Assembly (NCBI RefSeq): GCF_900114825.1 | Contig: NZ_FOUI01000011.1 | Coordinates: forward strand, 1 to 64,000 | Direction of reading: 5' to 3' | From: Halopseudomonas yangmingensis | Lineage (GTDB): Bacteria > Pseudomonadota > Gammaproteobacteria > Pseudomonadales > Pseudomonadaceae | DNA: 64,000 nucleotides | In this document: positions 10,201 through 18,935 of the stretch, piece by piece | How the letters are laid out: every line of letters starts with the position of its first letter | Numbering within the stretch: the first letter of the stretch is position 1 | Made by a program: the position numbers and the translations under genes | Notes under the pieces: generated by a model | What the model was told of the DNA's origin: nothing | What the model saw: only the letters and a program-made list of their open reading frames with translations | Database searches by the model: none

Positions 10201-12113
10201 GCGACGTATTCGGCAACGGCCTGCTGATGTCGCGCAGTGTCAGGCTGGTGGCGGCGTTCAACCACCAGCACATCTTTATCGACCCGACCCCGGATCCCGA
10301 GCGCAGCTATCAGGAGCGCGAACGCTTGTTCCAGCTGCCGCGTTCCAGCTGGGCGGATTACGACCCTGCGCTGATTTCCGAGGGCGGCGGGGTATTCGAG
10401 CGCAGCCTCAAGCAGATCCGCCTGACCCCACAGATGCGCGAGTGCTTCGAGATAGAGGCCGAGCACCTGACCCCGGCCGAGCTGATCAACCGCCTGCTCA
10501 AGGCCCCGGTTGATCTGTTGTGGAATGGCGGCATCGGCACCTACGTCAAGGGCGCAGCGGAAAGCCATGCGGATGTCGGCGACAAGGCCAACGACGCCTT
10601 GCGGGTGAATGGTGGCGAGCTGCGATGCCGGGTGATCGGCGAGGGCGGCAACCTTGGCATGACCCAGCTCGGCCGGGTTGAGTACTGCCTGAATGGTGGC
10701 GCAGCGAACACTGACTTTATCGACAACGCCGGCGGCGTCGACTGCTCCGACCATGAAGTGAACATCAAGATCATGCTCAACGAGTTGGTCGCCGCCGAGC
10801 AGATGACCGGACGCCAGCGCAACCAGCTGCTGGCGGCGATGACCGATGAAGTGGCTGCTCTGGTGCTGACCAATAACTACCGACAGACCCAGGCGATCAG
10901 CCTGGCGGCGCGTCAGGCCGGGCTGGCGATGGGTGAGTACCGGCGCTTTATCAGCGCCATGGAATCTGCCGGCAAGCTGAACCGGGCGCTGGAATTTCTG
11001 CCCAGCGACGAGCAACTGGTCGAGCGCAGCGCCGCCGGCAAGGGCCTGACCCGCTCCGAGCTGTCGGTATTGGTGTCCTACGCCAAGGCTGACCTGAAGG
11101 AAGCCCTGGCCGCCTCGGATGTGCCGGAGGACAGCTATCTGGCCCGTGAACTGCGCAGCGCCTTCCCGGCCGAGCTGGTATCCCGGCATCCCGACGACTT
11201 GCTACAGCACCGCCTGCGCCGCGAAATCATCTCCACCCAGCTGGCCAATGATCTGGTCAACCATATGGGCATCACCTTCCTGCGCCGGGTCGAGCAGTCC
11301 ACTGGCGCACCGGCCAGCGATATCGCCCGCGCCTATGTGGTGGCGCGGGATGTGTTCGATCTGCGTCAGCGCTTTGCCGAGATCGAGGCGCTGGATTACC
11401 GGGTGCCGGCGGCCCTGCAACTGGAAATGATGGATGATCTGGTACGCCTTGGCCGGCGCGCCACCCGTTGGTTTATCCGCAACCGCCGTACCGCGCTGGA
11501 GCCGCAGCGCGAGGTCGAACATTTCCGTCCGCGGATTGCCGCGCTGGTGCAGGATTTCGACAGCCTGCTGGAAGGCCCGGTGCGCGAGCTGTGGGAAAGC
11601 AAGTACAGCGCCTGGGTCGAGGCCGGTGTGCCGGATACGGTGGCCAGGCTGGTGGCCGGCAGCGGGCATTTCTACACCATGCTCGGCATCGTCGAGGCCG
11701 CCGATGCCACCGCCCAGCCCAGCGAGCGGGTGGCCCAGGTGTTCTTTGGCCTGGGCAGTGAATTGCAGCTGTCCTGGTTTGCCCAGCAGATTAACCAGCT
11801 GTCGGTGGACAACCACTGGCAGGCGCTGGCCCGTGAAAGCTACCGCGATGATCTGGACTGGCAGGTGCGCAGCATGACAGTGGCCGCCCTGCAGGGCGGC
11901 ACCGGGGAGCAACCGGTGGCGGCGCTGATCGAGCAGTGGCTGGGGCAGAACACGCTGCACTGCCAGCGCTGGCGCAACATGCTCGGTGAGTTACGCGCTG
12001 CCGGCAGTGGCGATTACCCGATGATCGCCGTGGCCATGCGTGAACTGCTGGATCTGGCGCAAAGCTCGCGCCTCGGTGCGGCAGCCGGTGAGGGCGCTGA
12101 ATGCCGCGAATGA
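7239..12113 (+). CDS. gdhB: NAD-specific glutamate dehydrogenase, large type
   Basis: About 1624 residues, the usual size of the 180-kDa class of NAD-glutamate dehydrogenase, which oxidises glutamate to 2-oxoglutarate and ammonia and is used in Pseudomonas for arginine and glutamate catabolism. ACT-like regulatory segments fill the N-terminal half. The catalytic domain includes VPVGAKGGFV near residue 845 with its substrate lysine, then RWSDREEDYRTEVLGL just before it and a Rossmann part around GIGDMAGDVFGNG. I place the start at the ATG at 7239, four bases after GGAGGT at 7230-7235. An upstream in-frame codon at 7191 lacks a ribosome site. The gene is monocistronic or coupled to the DUF2835 gene by an ATGA overlap. 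Confidence 0.95.
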   Translation: MALIMAQTRKEFIDQLQQRLHPLAESAEADSLCRFAEAFFGIVALEELQQRQDSDLLGCTLSFWRFLQQLPQAEGTLRVFNPDTRQHGWQSTHSVVEILHPDQPFLVDSVRMALNQQGYAIHTLQNSVIAVRRDSDGQLLELLDSMDETASHESLMYIEIDRCATQAEMRALQTDLQQALAQVRAVVADFTPMRARVADLQKALDGPAFAWYPAAQRAEAQAFLQWLQDDHFTFMGYECFAIAEGLGEQRLGIRPDSRLGLCASDPLEDDLDGLPQPVLDYLQQPLLLSFAKASRVSRVHRPTYPDYVSLREVDAEGRVLLEHRFMGLYTARVYSDSVEQIPWLRRKVADVRESIGFRGGSHLDKALRQLLQVLPRDDLFQMSPLQLQDTARGIVQIQERSQVRLFMRRGNYGRFWYCLVFVPREIYSTAIRVKIEQVLMKRLQASECQFWTFFSESVLARTQLILRVDPRQQLDIDPVKIEQEVIQACRSWQDDFAARLHDSLGEARATELLVEFAGGFPPGYSDRFTPASGVVDLQHLLELTPERPLQMSFYQPLAQAAGVLHCKLYHLGEPLPLSDVMPILENLGLRVLGEFPFRLNHRDGRQYWIHDFEFTFADQRGLDIQQVNQLCRDAFLAVWHGQAENDAFNRLVLLAAMSWRDVSLLRAFGRYLKQIRLGFELPYIAATLANHADIARELVRLFRTRFYLARKLSAEDLQDKQQKLEQAILQALDAVAVLNEDRILRRCLDLIKACLRSNFYQPDAQGKAKDYISFKFDPQAIPDLPLPRPMFEIFVYSPRVEGVHLRGGKVARGGLRWSDREEDYRTEVLGLVKAQQVKNAVIVPVGAKGGFVPRRLPVGGSRDEIQQEAIACYRLFIQGLLDITDNLVEGAVVPPESVVRHDGDDPYLVVAADKGTATFSDIANQIAASYGFWLGDAFASGGSAGYDHKKMGITASGAWVSVQRHFRELGINVQEDPISVLGIGDMAGDVFGNGLLMSRSVRLVAAFNHQHIFIDPTPDPERSYQERERLFQLPRSSWADYDPALISEGGGVFERSLKQIRLTPQMRECFEIEAEHLTPAELINRLLKAPVDLLWNGGIGTYVKGAAESHADVGDKANDALRVNGGELRCRVIGEGGNLGMTQLGRVEYCLNGGAANTDFIDNAGGVDCSDHEVNIKIMLNELVAAEQMTGRQRNQLLAAMTDEVAALVLTNNYRQTQAISLAARQAGLAMGEYRRFISAMESAGKLNRALEFLPSDEQLVERSAAGKGLTRSELSVLVSYAKADLKEALAASDVPEDSYLARELRSAFPAELVSRHPDDLLQHRLRREIISTQLANDLVNHMGITFLRRVEQSTGAPASDIARAYVVARDVFDLRQRFAEIEALDYRVPAALQLEMMDDLVRLGRRATRWFIRNRRTALEPQREVEHFRPRIAALVQDFDSLLEGPVRELWESKYSAWVEAGVPDTVARLVAGSGHFYTMLGIVEAADATAQPSERVAQVFFGLGSELQLSWFAQQINQLSVDNHWQALARESYRDDLDWQVRSMTVAALQGGTGEQPVAALIEQWLGQNTLHCQRWRNMLGELRAAGSGDYPMIAVAMRELLDLAQSSRLGAAAGEGAECRE

Positions 12114-12328
12114 TTGTTGATCTGGCGCTGCCGGCCGAGCGTTACCTGGCCTGGTACCAGGGGCGCGCCGAACGGGTACTGATGCACGCCCGTGACGGGC
12201 GCAGCATCAGCCTGCCGGCACACCACCTGCGGCGTTTTCTCAGCCGCGAGGGGATTTACGGCAGTTTCGAGCTGGAGTTTACCGAGCAGGGGCAACTGCT
12301 CGACATTCGCCGGCTCGACGCCGGCTGA
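12110..12328 (+). CDS. DUF2835 family small protein
   Basis: A 72-residue protein (75 if the ATG at 12101 is used). It is basic, with [12 protein letters not shown] near the N-terminus, a PAHHLRRFL stretch and IYGSFELEF near the C-terminal half, matching the DUF2835 family that commonly follows gdhB in pseudomonads. The ATG at 12110 overlaps the gdhB stop as ATGA, so translation is probably coupled. No enzymatic motif is visible. Its function is unknown; the conserved position suggests a link to glutamate dehydrogenase or simply chromosomal conservation. Confidence 0.8.
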   Translation: MIVDLALPAERYLAWYQGRAERVLMHARDGRSISLPAHHLRRFLSREGIYGSFELEFTEQGQLLDIRRLDAG

Positions 12329-12354
12329 TGCAGTCACCGCCACGGGCGCCGCAG

Positions 12355-12363
12355 TGCTATACT
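12355..12363 (+). promoter_or_regulatory. Candidate extended -10 promoter of pyrD
   Basis: TGCTATACT is a good extended -10 element (TG-N-TATACT, one mismatch to TATAAT). It lies about 37 bases before the pyrD start, and no convincing -35 box is visible at the right distance, as expected for extended -10 promoters. Transcription would start near 12370. This is a motif match only. Confidence 0.4.
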
Positions 12364-12399
12364 CGGCGCCCTCTTTTTCTGGCTTTCAAGGCGTTGCCC

Positions 12400-13437
12400 A
12401 TGTACTCCACCCTGCGCTCGCTGATGTTCCGCCTGCCGGCGGAAACCTCCCATGACCTGGCCCTCGACATGATAGGTGCGGCCGGTCGCCTGGGGCTGGC
12501 CCGCCGCCTGTTGCGCCCGGTGGCGCCGCAGCCGGTCGAGGTGATGGGCCTGAAATTCGCCAACCCGGTCGGACTGGCCGCTGGCCTCGACAAGAACGCC
12601 GTGGCGGTCGACGGGCTGGGTGCCATGGGTTTTGGCTTTATCGAGGTCGGCACCGTCACCCCGCGCCCGCAGCCGGGCAATCCCAGGCCGCGGATGTTCC
12701 GCCTGCCACAGGCGCAGGCGATCATCAATCGCATGGGCTTTAACAACCAGGGCGTGGATGCGCTGCTGGAGCGCCTGCAGGGTGTCGATTATGACGGCGT
12801 GCTGGGTATCAATATCGGCAAGAACGCCGTCACCCCGGTGGAAAACGCCGTGGACGACTACCTGACCTGCCTGCGCAAGGTGTATGCCTACGCCGATTAC
12901 GTGACCCTCAACCTGTCCTCGCCGAATACCCCCGGCCTGCGCACCCTGCAGTACGGCGATGCGCTAAAGGCGCTGCTCGAACCGATCAAGCAGGCGCAGC
13001 TGCAACTGCAGCAGGAGCACGGCCGCTATGTACCGCTGGCGCTGAAAATCGCCCCGGACATGAACGACGAGGAGCTGCGCTTGGTAGCCCATACCCTGCT
13101 GGAGCAGGGCATGGATGCGGTGATTGCCACCAATACCACGTTGTCACGGGATGCCGTACAGGGCCTTGAACATGCCGACGAGGCGGGCGGGCTGTCTGGC
13201 GCGCCTCTCACCGAACGTTCCACCGAGGTGGTGCGTACCCTGGCCGACGAACTGGCCGGGCGCATGCCGATCATTGGTGTGGGCGGCATTTTCAGTGGTG
13301 CCGATGCGGCGGCAAAAATTGCCGCAGGGGCCAGCCTGGTACAGCTCTACAGTGGCTTTATCTACCGTGGACCGGAGCTGGTGCGCGAGTGTGTGGATGC
13401 GATTGCTGCGGCACAGGCTAACGCCGCGCAGGGCTGA
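12400..13437 (+). CDS. pyrD: Dihydroorotate dehydrogenase (quinone), class 2
   Basis: The 345-residue enzyme oxidises dihydroorotate to orotate at the inner membrane, passing electrons to quinone (pyrimidine biosynthesis). The N-terminal amphipathic helix pair ([16 protein letters not shown]) is the class 2 membrane tether. Diagnostic segments are GLAAGLDKN (FMN), [20 protein letters not shown] with the catalytic-serine region, and IGVGGIFSG (phosphate binding). I choose the ATG at 12400 because it begins the family's usual N-terminus; the open frame extends 24 codons further up without homology. It lies 71 bases after the DUF2835 gene and probably has its own promoter. Confidence 0.96.
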   Translation: MYSTLRSLMFRLPAETSHDLALDMIGAAGRLGLARRLLRPVAPQPVEVMGLKFANPVGLAAGLDKNAVAVDGLGAMGFGFIEVGTVTPRPQPGNPRPRMFRLPQAQAIINRMGFNNQGVDALLERLQGVDYDGVLGINIGKNAVTPVENAVDDYLTCLRKVYAYADYVTLNLSSPNTPGLRTLQYGDALKALLEPIKQAQLQLQQEHGRYVPLALKIAPDMNDEELRLVAHTLLEQGMDAVIATNTTLSRDAVQGLEHADEAGGLSGAPLTERSTEVVRTLADELAGRMPIIGVGGIFSGADAAAKIAAGASLVQLYSGFIYRGPELVRECVDAIAAAQANAAQG

Positions 13438-13440
13438 ATT

Positions 13441-13463
13441 GAAAAGCCCCCGCAAGCGGGGGC
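13441..13463 (-). terminator. Rho-independent terminator of rmf (minus strand)
   Basis: GCCCCCGC at 13446-13453 and GCGGGGGC at 13456-13463 form a perfect 8-base-pair stem with a two-base centre. Read on the minus strand it is followed by TTTT, so it terminates leftward transcription from rmf. On the plus strand it follows pyrD but has no T run, so for pyrD it may only block 3' exonucleases. Confidence 0.7.
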
Positions 13464-13548
13464 CGGTGGGCCTCAAGGGCCCGGCGCCGTGGAAGGGCGC
13501 CTTGGGAGAAATCGATTGTGAAAGGGTATTTGATTCAGGGCTGAAGAC

Positions 13549-13764
13549 TCAGCCTACCGCATGCATCTCATTGAGCCTGTGCACGCCGGAGATACCAGTG
13601 AAGCCGTCCCAGTGGTCGGCTCGACCCTCGCGCCAGCCGTTCAGCCATTCCTGTCGAATACTGGCGGCGGTGAAGGGACAGGTGTCGCGAGACTTGCCTT
13701 GCACTCCATGCTGATAACCGCGTTGAAATGCTCGTTCCATCGGATCACGCTTGAGTCTTCTCAT
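13549..13764 (-). CDS. rmf: Ribosome modulation factor
   Basis: A 71-residue basic protein that starts MRRLKRDPMERAFQRGYQ and contains GKSRD, CPF and WLNGWREGRADHW, the hallmark of RMF. RMF dimerises 70S ribosomes into inactive 100S particles in stationary phase or starvation. The start at 13764 gives the standard length; an upstream in-frame ATG at 13806 would add 14 unrelated residues. GAGGG lies about 11 bases before the ATG. In P. aeruginosa rmf also lies between pyrD and rlmL, as here. Expression is normally starvation-induced in this family; no promoter was identified. Confidence 0.94.
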   Translation of the reverse strand: MRRLKRDPMERAFQRGYQHGVQGKSRDTCPFTAASIRQEWLNGWREGRADHWDGFTGISGVHRLNEMHAVG

Positions 13765-14010
13765 AATGGTAAAGCCCTCGTGTGGTTCAACTGCCCGCCA
13801 CGGCAAATGGCCATAGCAGAAAATGGCACCAGCGGTTTTTGCCAGTGCCCGGACCGGGAGATGGTCTCCGGTGGTCCGTTGTCACGCGCTCAATCCATGA
13901 ACCTGTTGTACCCTAACCACTGCCGTGTTGAAAGACCAATTAGTCATACCCAGAGCGCTGTTTAGCCGGGTCTGACATATGAATGAAATACACCACCGGA
14001 AATCAGACAG

Positions 14011-16185
14011 ATGCGAGAGACTCTTGAATATTTTGTGACCTGCCCGAAGGGCATCGAGGGTCTGCTGCTCGACGAGCTGCGCCAGCTGGGCGCGGAGTCG
14101 GCCCGCGAGACGGTCGCCGGGGTCAGCCTGCAAGGCGATCTTGAACTGGGCTATCGCCTCTGCCTGTGGTCACGCCTGGCCAACCGTGTGCTGCTGGTGC
14201 TGTCGCGCTTCGCCGCCGAGGACGCCGCCGGCCTGTATGCCGGGGTGCAGGGCATCGACTGGCGCGAGCATCTGGCGCCTGATGGCTCGCTGGCGGTGGA
14301 CTTCACCGGCAGCCTGCCGGGCATCGACAACACCCATTTCGGCGCGCTGAAGGTCAAGGATGCACTGGTGGATCAGTTGCGCCAGGCCGATGGCACGCGC
14401 CCCTCGGTGGACCGCGAACAGCCGGATCTGCGCCTGAACGTGCACTGCCGGCGGGGCGAGGTGCAGTTGGCGCTGGACTTGTCCGGTGCCAGCCTGCACC
14501 AGCGTGGCTACCGCCTGCAGCAGGGAGCTGCGCCGCTCAAGGAAAACCTCGCCGCCGCCATCCTGCTGCGCGCCGGCTGGCCGCAACTGGCGTCCGAGGG
14601 TGGCGCACTGGTCGATCCGATGTGTGGCTCCGGCACCCTGATTATCGAGGCGGCGCTGATGGCCGCCGATGTGGCGCCCAACATGCTGCGCCAGCGCTGG
14701 GGCTTCAGTGGTTGGCAGCAGCATGTGCCGGCGCTCTGGCAACGCCTGCTGGGCGAGGCGCAACAGCGCGCCGAGGCCGGCTTGCGTACACCGCTGTGGA
14801 TTCGTGGCTACGAGGCTGACCCGCGCCTGCTGCAGCCGCTGCGCAACAACATCCAGCGCGCCGGTCTGGGCGACTGGGTAAAGGTCTACCAGGGCGAGCT
14901 GGCGACCTTCGAACCGCACCCGGACAAGGGCCAGCAGGGACTGGTGGTGTGTAATCCGCCCTATGGCGAGCGCCTCGGCGATACCGCCAGCCTGGTCTAT
15001 CTGTACCAGAAATTTGGTGAGGTGCTGCGCGAGCGCTGCCGTGGCTGGCAGGCGGCGATCTTTACCGGCAACCCGGAGCTGGGCAAGCGCATGGGCATCC
15101 GCAGCCACAAGCAGTACGCGCTGTTCAATGGCGCACTGCCGTGCAAGCTGTTGTTGATGAAGATCGACCCGGAGCAGTTTGTCACCGGCAGCGCGCCGAG
15201 TGCCGGCGAGCGCAACGCAGCGTCCGCCGCGCCGGTTGCCGAAGCACGCCTGAGCGAGTCGGCGCAGATGTTTGCCAACCGCCTGCGCAAGAACCTGCGT
15301 ACCCTTGGCAAGTGGGCGCGCCAGCAGGGCATCGAGTGCTACCGCCTGTATGACGCCGACATGCCGGAATTTGCCGTGGCGGTGGATATCTACGGCCAGC
15401 GCGTGCATGTGCAGGAATATGCACCGCCGGCCACGGTCAGCGAGGACAAGGCCGCCGCGCGCCTGCAGGATGTGCTGGCAGCCTTGCCGCAGGTGCTGCA
15501 GATTGACCCGCAATACATAGTGCTGAAGCAGCGCCAGCGCCAGAGCGGCAAGCAGCAGTACCAGCGGATGGACCAGCGCGGCGAGTTTTTCGAAGTGCGT
15601 GAAGGGCAGGCGAGGCTGCTGGTCAATCTCACCGATTACCTGGATACCGGGCTGTTCCTTGACCACCGTCCGCTGCGCCTGCGGATTGCCCGCGAGGCCG
15701 CCGGCAAGCGCTTCCTCAACCTGTTCTGCTATACCGCCAGTGCCAGCGTGCACGCCGCCGTCGGCGGTGCCCGCAGCACCACCAGTGTCGACCTGTCACG
15801 CACCTATCTGGACTGGGCACGGCGCAATCTGGCGCTGAACGGGCTGTCGAACCTGCACCGGCTGGAGCAGAGCGATGTGATGCAATGGCTTGAGGCAGAT
15901 CGCGGCGAGTACGACCTGATCTTTATCGATCCGCCGACCTTCTCCAACTCCAAGCGACTGGATGACGTGTTCGATGTGCAGCGCGACCATGTGCGCCTGC
16001 TGGACCTGGCGATGGCGCGTCTGGGGCCGGGTGGCAGCCTGTACTTCTCCAACAACTTCCGGCGCTTCCGTCTCGACCCGGCACTGCAGGAACGCTACCG
16101 GATCGAGGACATCAGCGCGCAGACCCTGGACCGCGACTTCGAGCGTAACCAGAAGATCCACCGCTGCTGGAAGCTGACGCGCTAG
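14011..16185 (+). CDS. rlmL: Bifunctional 23S rRNA methyltransferase RlmKL
   Basis: The 724-residue fusion has an N-terminal THUMP domain (about 45-155). The first methyltransferase carries MCGSGTLIIEAAL and the CNPPYGERLGD motif near 313-323, for N2-methylation of G2445. The second has FLNLFCYTAS and IDPPTFSNSK near 640, for N7-methylation of G2069. The length is that of the gammaproteobacterial fusion. It ends four bases inside the dacB 3' end (convergent). The preceding 246 bases (13765-14010) between rmf and rlmL hold no gene that I can support and should contain both divergent promoters. Confidence 0.95.
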   Translation: MRETLEYFVTCPKGIEGLLLDELRQLGAESARETVAGVSLQGDLELGYRLCLWSRLANRVLLVLSRFAAEDAAGLYAGVQGIDWREHLAPDGSLAVDFTGSLPGIDNTHFGALKVKDALVDQLRQADGTRPSVDREQPDLRLNVHCRRGEVQLALDLSGASLHQRGYRLQQGAAPLKENLAAAILLRAGWPQLASEGGALVDPMCGSGTLIIEAALMAADVAPNMLRQRWGFSGWQQHVPALWQRLLGEAQQRAEAGLRTPLWIRGYEADPRLLQPLRNNIQRAGLGDWVKVYQGELATFEPHPDKGQQGLVVCNPPYGERLGDTASLVYLYQKFGEVLRERCRGWQAAIFTGNPELGKRMGIRSHKQYALFNGALPCKLLLMKIDPEQFVTGSAPSAGERNAASAAPVAEARLSESAQMFANRLRKNLRTLGKWARQQGIECYRLYDADMPEFAVAVDIYGQRVHVQEYAPPATVSEDKAAARLQDVLAALPQVLQIDPQYIVLKQRQRQSGKQQYQRMDQRGEFFEVREGQARLLVNLTDYLDTGLFLDHRPLRLRIAREAAGKRFLNLFCYTASASVHAAVGGARSTTSVDLSRTYLDWARRNLALNGLSNLHRLEQSDVMQWLEADRGEYDLIFIDPPTFSNSKRLDDVFDVQRDHVRLLDLAMARLGPGGSLYFSNNFRRFRLDPALQERYRIEDISAQTLDRDFERNQKIHRCWKLTR

Positions 16186-17654
16186 TTACCCAGCGCCACC
16201 TGGCTGCTGGAGCGCTGGTGCACGTCGGTTATCACCAGATCCAGTGCGTTGCGGCTGTTGCCGGCGGCCGGATGATTGACGATAGCCACCACTGCCCACT
16301 TCTGGCCGTTGCGGTCACGGGTGATGCCAGCCAGGGCGCGCACGTTCCGCAATGCGCCGGTCTTGATATGCGCCTGTCCGGCCACTGGAGTATTGCGCAG
16401 GCGCCGGCGCATGGTGCCATCCATTGCCGCCAGCGGCATCGAGGCGGTGAACTCGGCGGCATAAGGGCTGCGCGCCGCCTGCTCCAGCATCAGCGCCAGA
16501 TCGCGTGCGGTCAGCCGTTCGAAGCGGGACAAGCCAGAGCCGTTTTCAATCACCAGATGCTCACTGGTGATGCCCTTGGCTACCAGCCACTGGTTGATCA
16601 CCCGCACCGCCGCCTTGTGATCGTCGGCATCCGAAGCACTACGCTGCTGGCGACCGATATTCAGCAGCAGCTGACGGGTCATGGTGTTATTGCTGAACTT
16701 GTTGATGTCGCGGATGGTGTCGACCAGATCCGGCGACGTGGTGCGAGCCAGCAGCCGGGCGTCGGCCGGCATATTGCCGATGCGGATGGTGCCGGCAATG
16801 CTGCCGCCGAGTTCTTCCCAGGTGGTGCGCAGCAAGCTGCCGGTATAGGTGGCATGGTCCAGTGCCGACAGCCAGCGCTCGGCCTGGCAACCCTCGTGGA
16901 TTTCGCCACGCAGGGTCAGGGTGGCCTGGCTGCCTTGATCGCTCAGCGCATAGTGGATGTTCGGCCACGGGCAGCTGCGGGCAGCCGGTAGCAGTTTCAC
17001 TTCGCTGACCACCCGTACCTCGGGCAGCGGCGGCTCCAGGTGGGTACGCACGCCGGTGCTTTCACCAAAGGTGCGCAGCTGGAACACCTTGAGGTTGCTC
17101 AGCAGCGGGTCCGGGGTAACCAGAAACGGCCGGCTGGGGTCGTTGCCATCGTCGACGAACTCGGCGATGTCGGTAGGCAGGCGCAAGTCGGCTGGCTGTA
17201 ATACCAGATCACCGGTCACCTGACGCACACCACTGGCGCGCAGGTCGCGCAGCAGGGTCCAGATGCGTTCGCGGGTCAGCTTGGGGTCACCGCTGCTGCG
17301 AAAGACCAGATCGCCCTTGAGCACACCATTCTCGATCGGGCCGCTGGCCAGCAGATCGGTATTCCACTGCCAGGTCGGGCCGAGCAGTTCCAGCGCCGCA
17401 TAGGTGGTCACCAGCTTCATGGTCGAGGCCGGATTCACCGGTGTGTCGGCATTCACGAACTGCGCCACACCCTGGCCATCCAGCGGAATCACCGCCAGTG
17501 ACATGGCACTGCTGGGCAACTTGCCGGCCTCCAGGGCACGGGCAACCTGACCGGGCAGCTGACCTGCCTGAACACTGCCGCACAGCCCCAGCAGGAGTGC
17601 GCCGGGTAGCAGCAGATGGCGGAAAAGGCGGTTGTGCAGGGACGACAGGCGCAT
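16182..17654 (-). CDS. dacB: D-Ala-D-Ala carboxypeptidase/endopeptidase, PBP4 type
   Basis: The 490-residue periplasmic class C penicillin-binding protein trims peptidoglycan crosslinks. A signal peptide covers residues 1-30 (cleavage after VQA). The three active-site motifs are S77-T-M-K80, S-N-N near 321 and K-T-G near 431. I use the ATG at 17654, preceded by GGAG six bases away, rather than a TTG 18 bases upstream. It is the last gene of the leftward deaD-tatD-cache group but has about 110 bases of leader of its own. It converges with rlmL, overlapping its end by four bases. Confidence 0.93.
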   Translation of the reverse strand: MRLSSLHNRLFRHLLLPGALLLGLCGSVQAGQLPGQVARALEAGKLPSSAMSLAVIPLDGQGVAQFVNADTPVNPASTMKLVTTYAALELLGPTWQWNTDLLASGPIENGVLKGDLVFRSSGDPKLTRERIWTLLRDLRASGVRQVTGDLVLQPADLRLPTDIAEFVDDGNDPSRPFLVTPDPLLSNLKVFQLRTFGESTGVRTHLEPPLPEVRVVSEVKLLPAARSCPWPNIHYALSDQGSQATLTLRGEIHEGCQAERWLSALDHATYTGSLLRTTWEELGGSIAGTIRIGNMPADARLLARTTSPDLVDTIRDINKFSNNTMTRQLLLNIGRQQRSASDADDHKAAVRVINQWLVAKGITSEHLVIENGSGLSRFERLTARDLALMLEQAARSPYAAEFTASMPLAAMDGTMRRRLRNTPVAGQAHIKTGALRNVRALAGITRDRNGQKWAVVAIVNHPAAGNSRNALDLVITDVHQRSSSQVALGN

Positions 17655-17763
17655 GGCAGCTCCGGCAAGCAAGGAAAAATGTACGGCCCGGCCCCCTAAG
17701 GGCCACGGGCGCTGACATCTGCATGATCACGCAAAACCCGCGCATAGCCAAGGGGTAATGACG

Positions 17764-18876
17764 TCAGCCACGCATACGGCTGATGCCCCAGGCGACCGGC
17801 AGCAGCAACAGAGTGATCAGCAGTGTTGCCAGAACGCTTTCGAAACGTACACGGTAGGCTTCGGCCAGCAGTTCGTTTTGCGGCACCAGAACGGCAAGCC
17901 AGGCATCCGGAAAGCGTTCCGACTGCAAGCGATGACGGGTTACCTGCCAGACACGCCCCTCCAGCACCAGGCTGCCGATCATCTCGGTGTAAATATCCCG
18001 CTCGGCAAAGGCTGCCAGCAGGGTGCTGCCCAGCTCGTCCAGACGACGCAGGCGCTGTTGCCCGGACTGGGTAGTGCCGAGCATGCGCTGCGGTTCATGG
18101 TAAGCCAGCACTGTGCCTTGCTGGTCGTATATGACCATTTCGCTGGTGTCGGTCAGGCGCGCCTGCTGGAGTGTCGCGGACAGGTTATGCAGGGTCACGT
18201 CTGCAGCAATGACTTGTTGTTGTCGGCCAGCCAGCGCCAGGGTGGTGCCGTATTCGCTGGTGGAAAAAAACACATAGGGCGGCGTGATGACAACACCGTC
18301 CTGTTGCAGCGCTTGCTGGTACCAGATGCGCTTGCGCGGGTCGTAGTTTTCGTCATCCACTGGGCCGCTTGCCAGCAGACGCATGTCTGCCGTGTAGAAC
18401 TCGTGGATAACTTCACGCCGGCCGTTTTCGTGGCTGATGTGCCAGAGTTGCCAGACTGACCCTTCGGGTGCCTGGAAGCGCTCGCGCAGGGTCAGTGAGT
18501 GCAAGGGGCGCAACATCATGTAGTCGCCATCCGGCCAGCCGATGTAGATGGAGTTGAGTTGCGGGTTGTGTTGAAGAACGCTGGCAAGTTTGTGCAGGTG
18601 CGGGCGACGCTGGGCCAGTATTGAGGTGTTCATCAGAACATCATGCTGCAGCAGCACAAGCGCTTGGCGGGGTGCTTCGTAGGTTGCCAGCAGGTGGTTG
18701 CTTATCTGTTGGTGAATGCGCTGGGTCAGTTCATTGCCTGCGCTAAGGATGACCCGGCTGTGCTGGTGATACTGGTAGATCGCCAGGGCAATACCAGCCA
18801 GCGCCAGCAGTGACAGAATCGCCAGGGTTTGCGGCCAGTTGCCACGCGGTGCCTGATAGTAGTGCTGCTCGCTCAT
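17764..18876 (-). CDS. Cache-domain membrane sensor lacking an output domain
   Basis: The 370-residue protein has one N-terminal membrane helix (about 13-36) and a periplasmic dCache-like region (about 40-340) with the typical SIYIGWPDGDY and DPRKRIWYQQAL segments. A second helix runs at about 345-366, followed by only a few residues (SRMRG). Such sensors normally continue into HAMP plus GGDEF, HD-GYP, cyclase or MCP domains; here the frame stops directly. The next 90 bases in the same frame encode nothing HAMP-like. The start at 18876 follows GGAGG by eight bases. It may pass its signal through a partner in the membrane, or be a stable truncation. Confidence 0.78.
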   Translation of the reverse strand: MSEQHYYQAPRGNWPQTLAILSLLALAGIALAIYQYHQHSRVILSAGNELTQRIHQQISNHLLATYEAPRQALVLLQHDVLMNTSILAQRRPHLHKLASVLQHNPQLNSIYIGWPDGDYMMLRPLHSLTLRERFQAPEGSVWQLWHISHENGRREVIHEFYTADMRLLASGPVDDENYDPRKRIWYQQALQQDGVVITPPYVFFSTSEYGTTLALAGRQQQVIAADVTLHNLSATLQQARLTDTSEMVIYDQQGTVLAYHEPQRMLGTTQSGQQRLRRLDELGSTLLAAFAERDIYTEMIGSLVLEGRVWQVTRHRLQSERFPDAWLAVLVPQNELLAEAYRVRFESVLATLLITLLLLPVAWGISRMRG

Positions 18877-18935
18877 GCCTGCTGCCTCCGTGAGCCGGGT
18901 CTGCAGCAACTATAGATGAGCCTTGCGCTACGTGC

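Noticed and set aside
9387-11189. 600-codon open frame antisense to gdhB
   Set aside because: Mirror frame of a high-GC gene with strong third-position bias; no recognisable domain and no ribosome site.
13441-13463. Hairpin as the pyrD terminator
   Set aside because: The T run is on the minus-strand side only, so it fits rmf better; on the plus strand no T run follows.
13561-13965. 134-codon open frame on the plus strand over rmf
   Set aside because: rmf on the minus strand matches its family over its full length; this frame has no homology.
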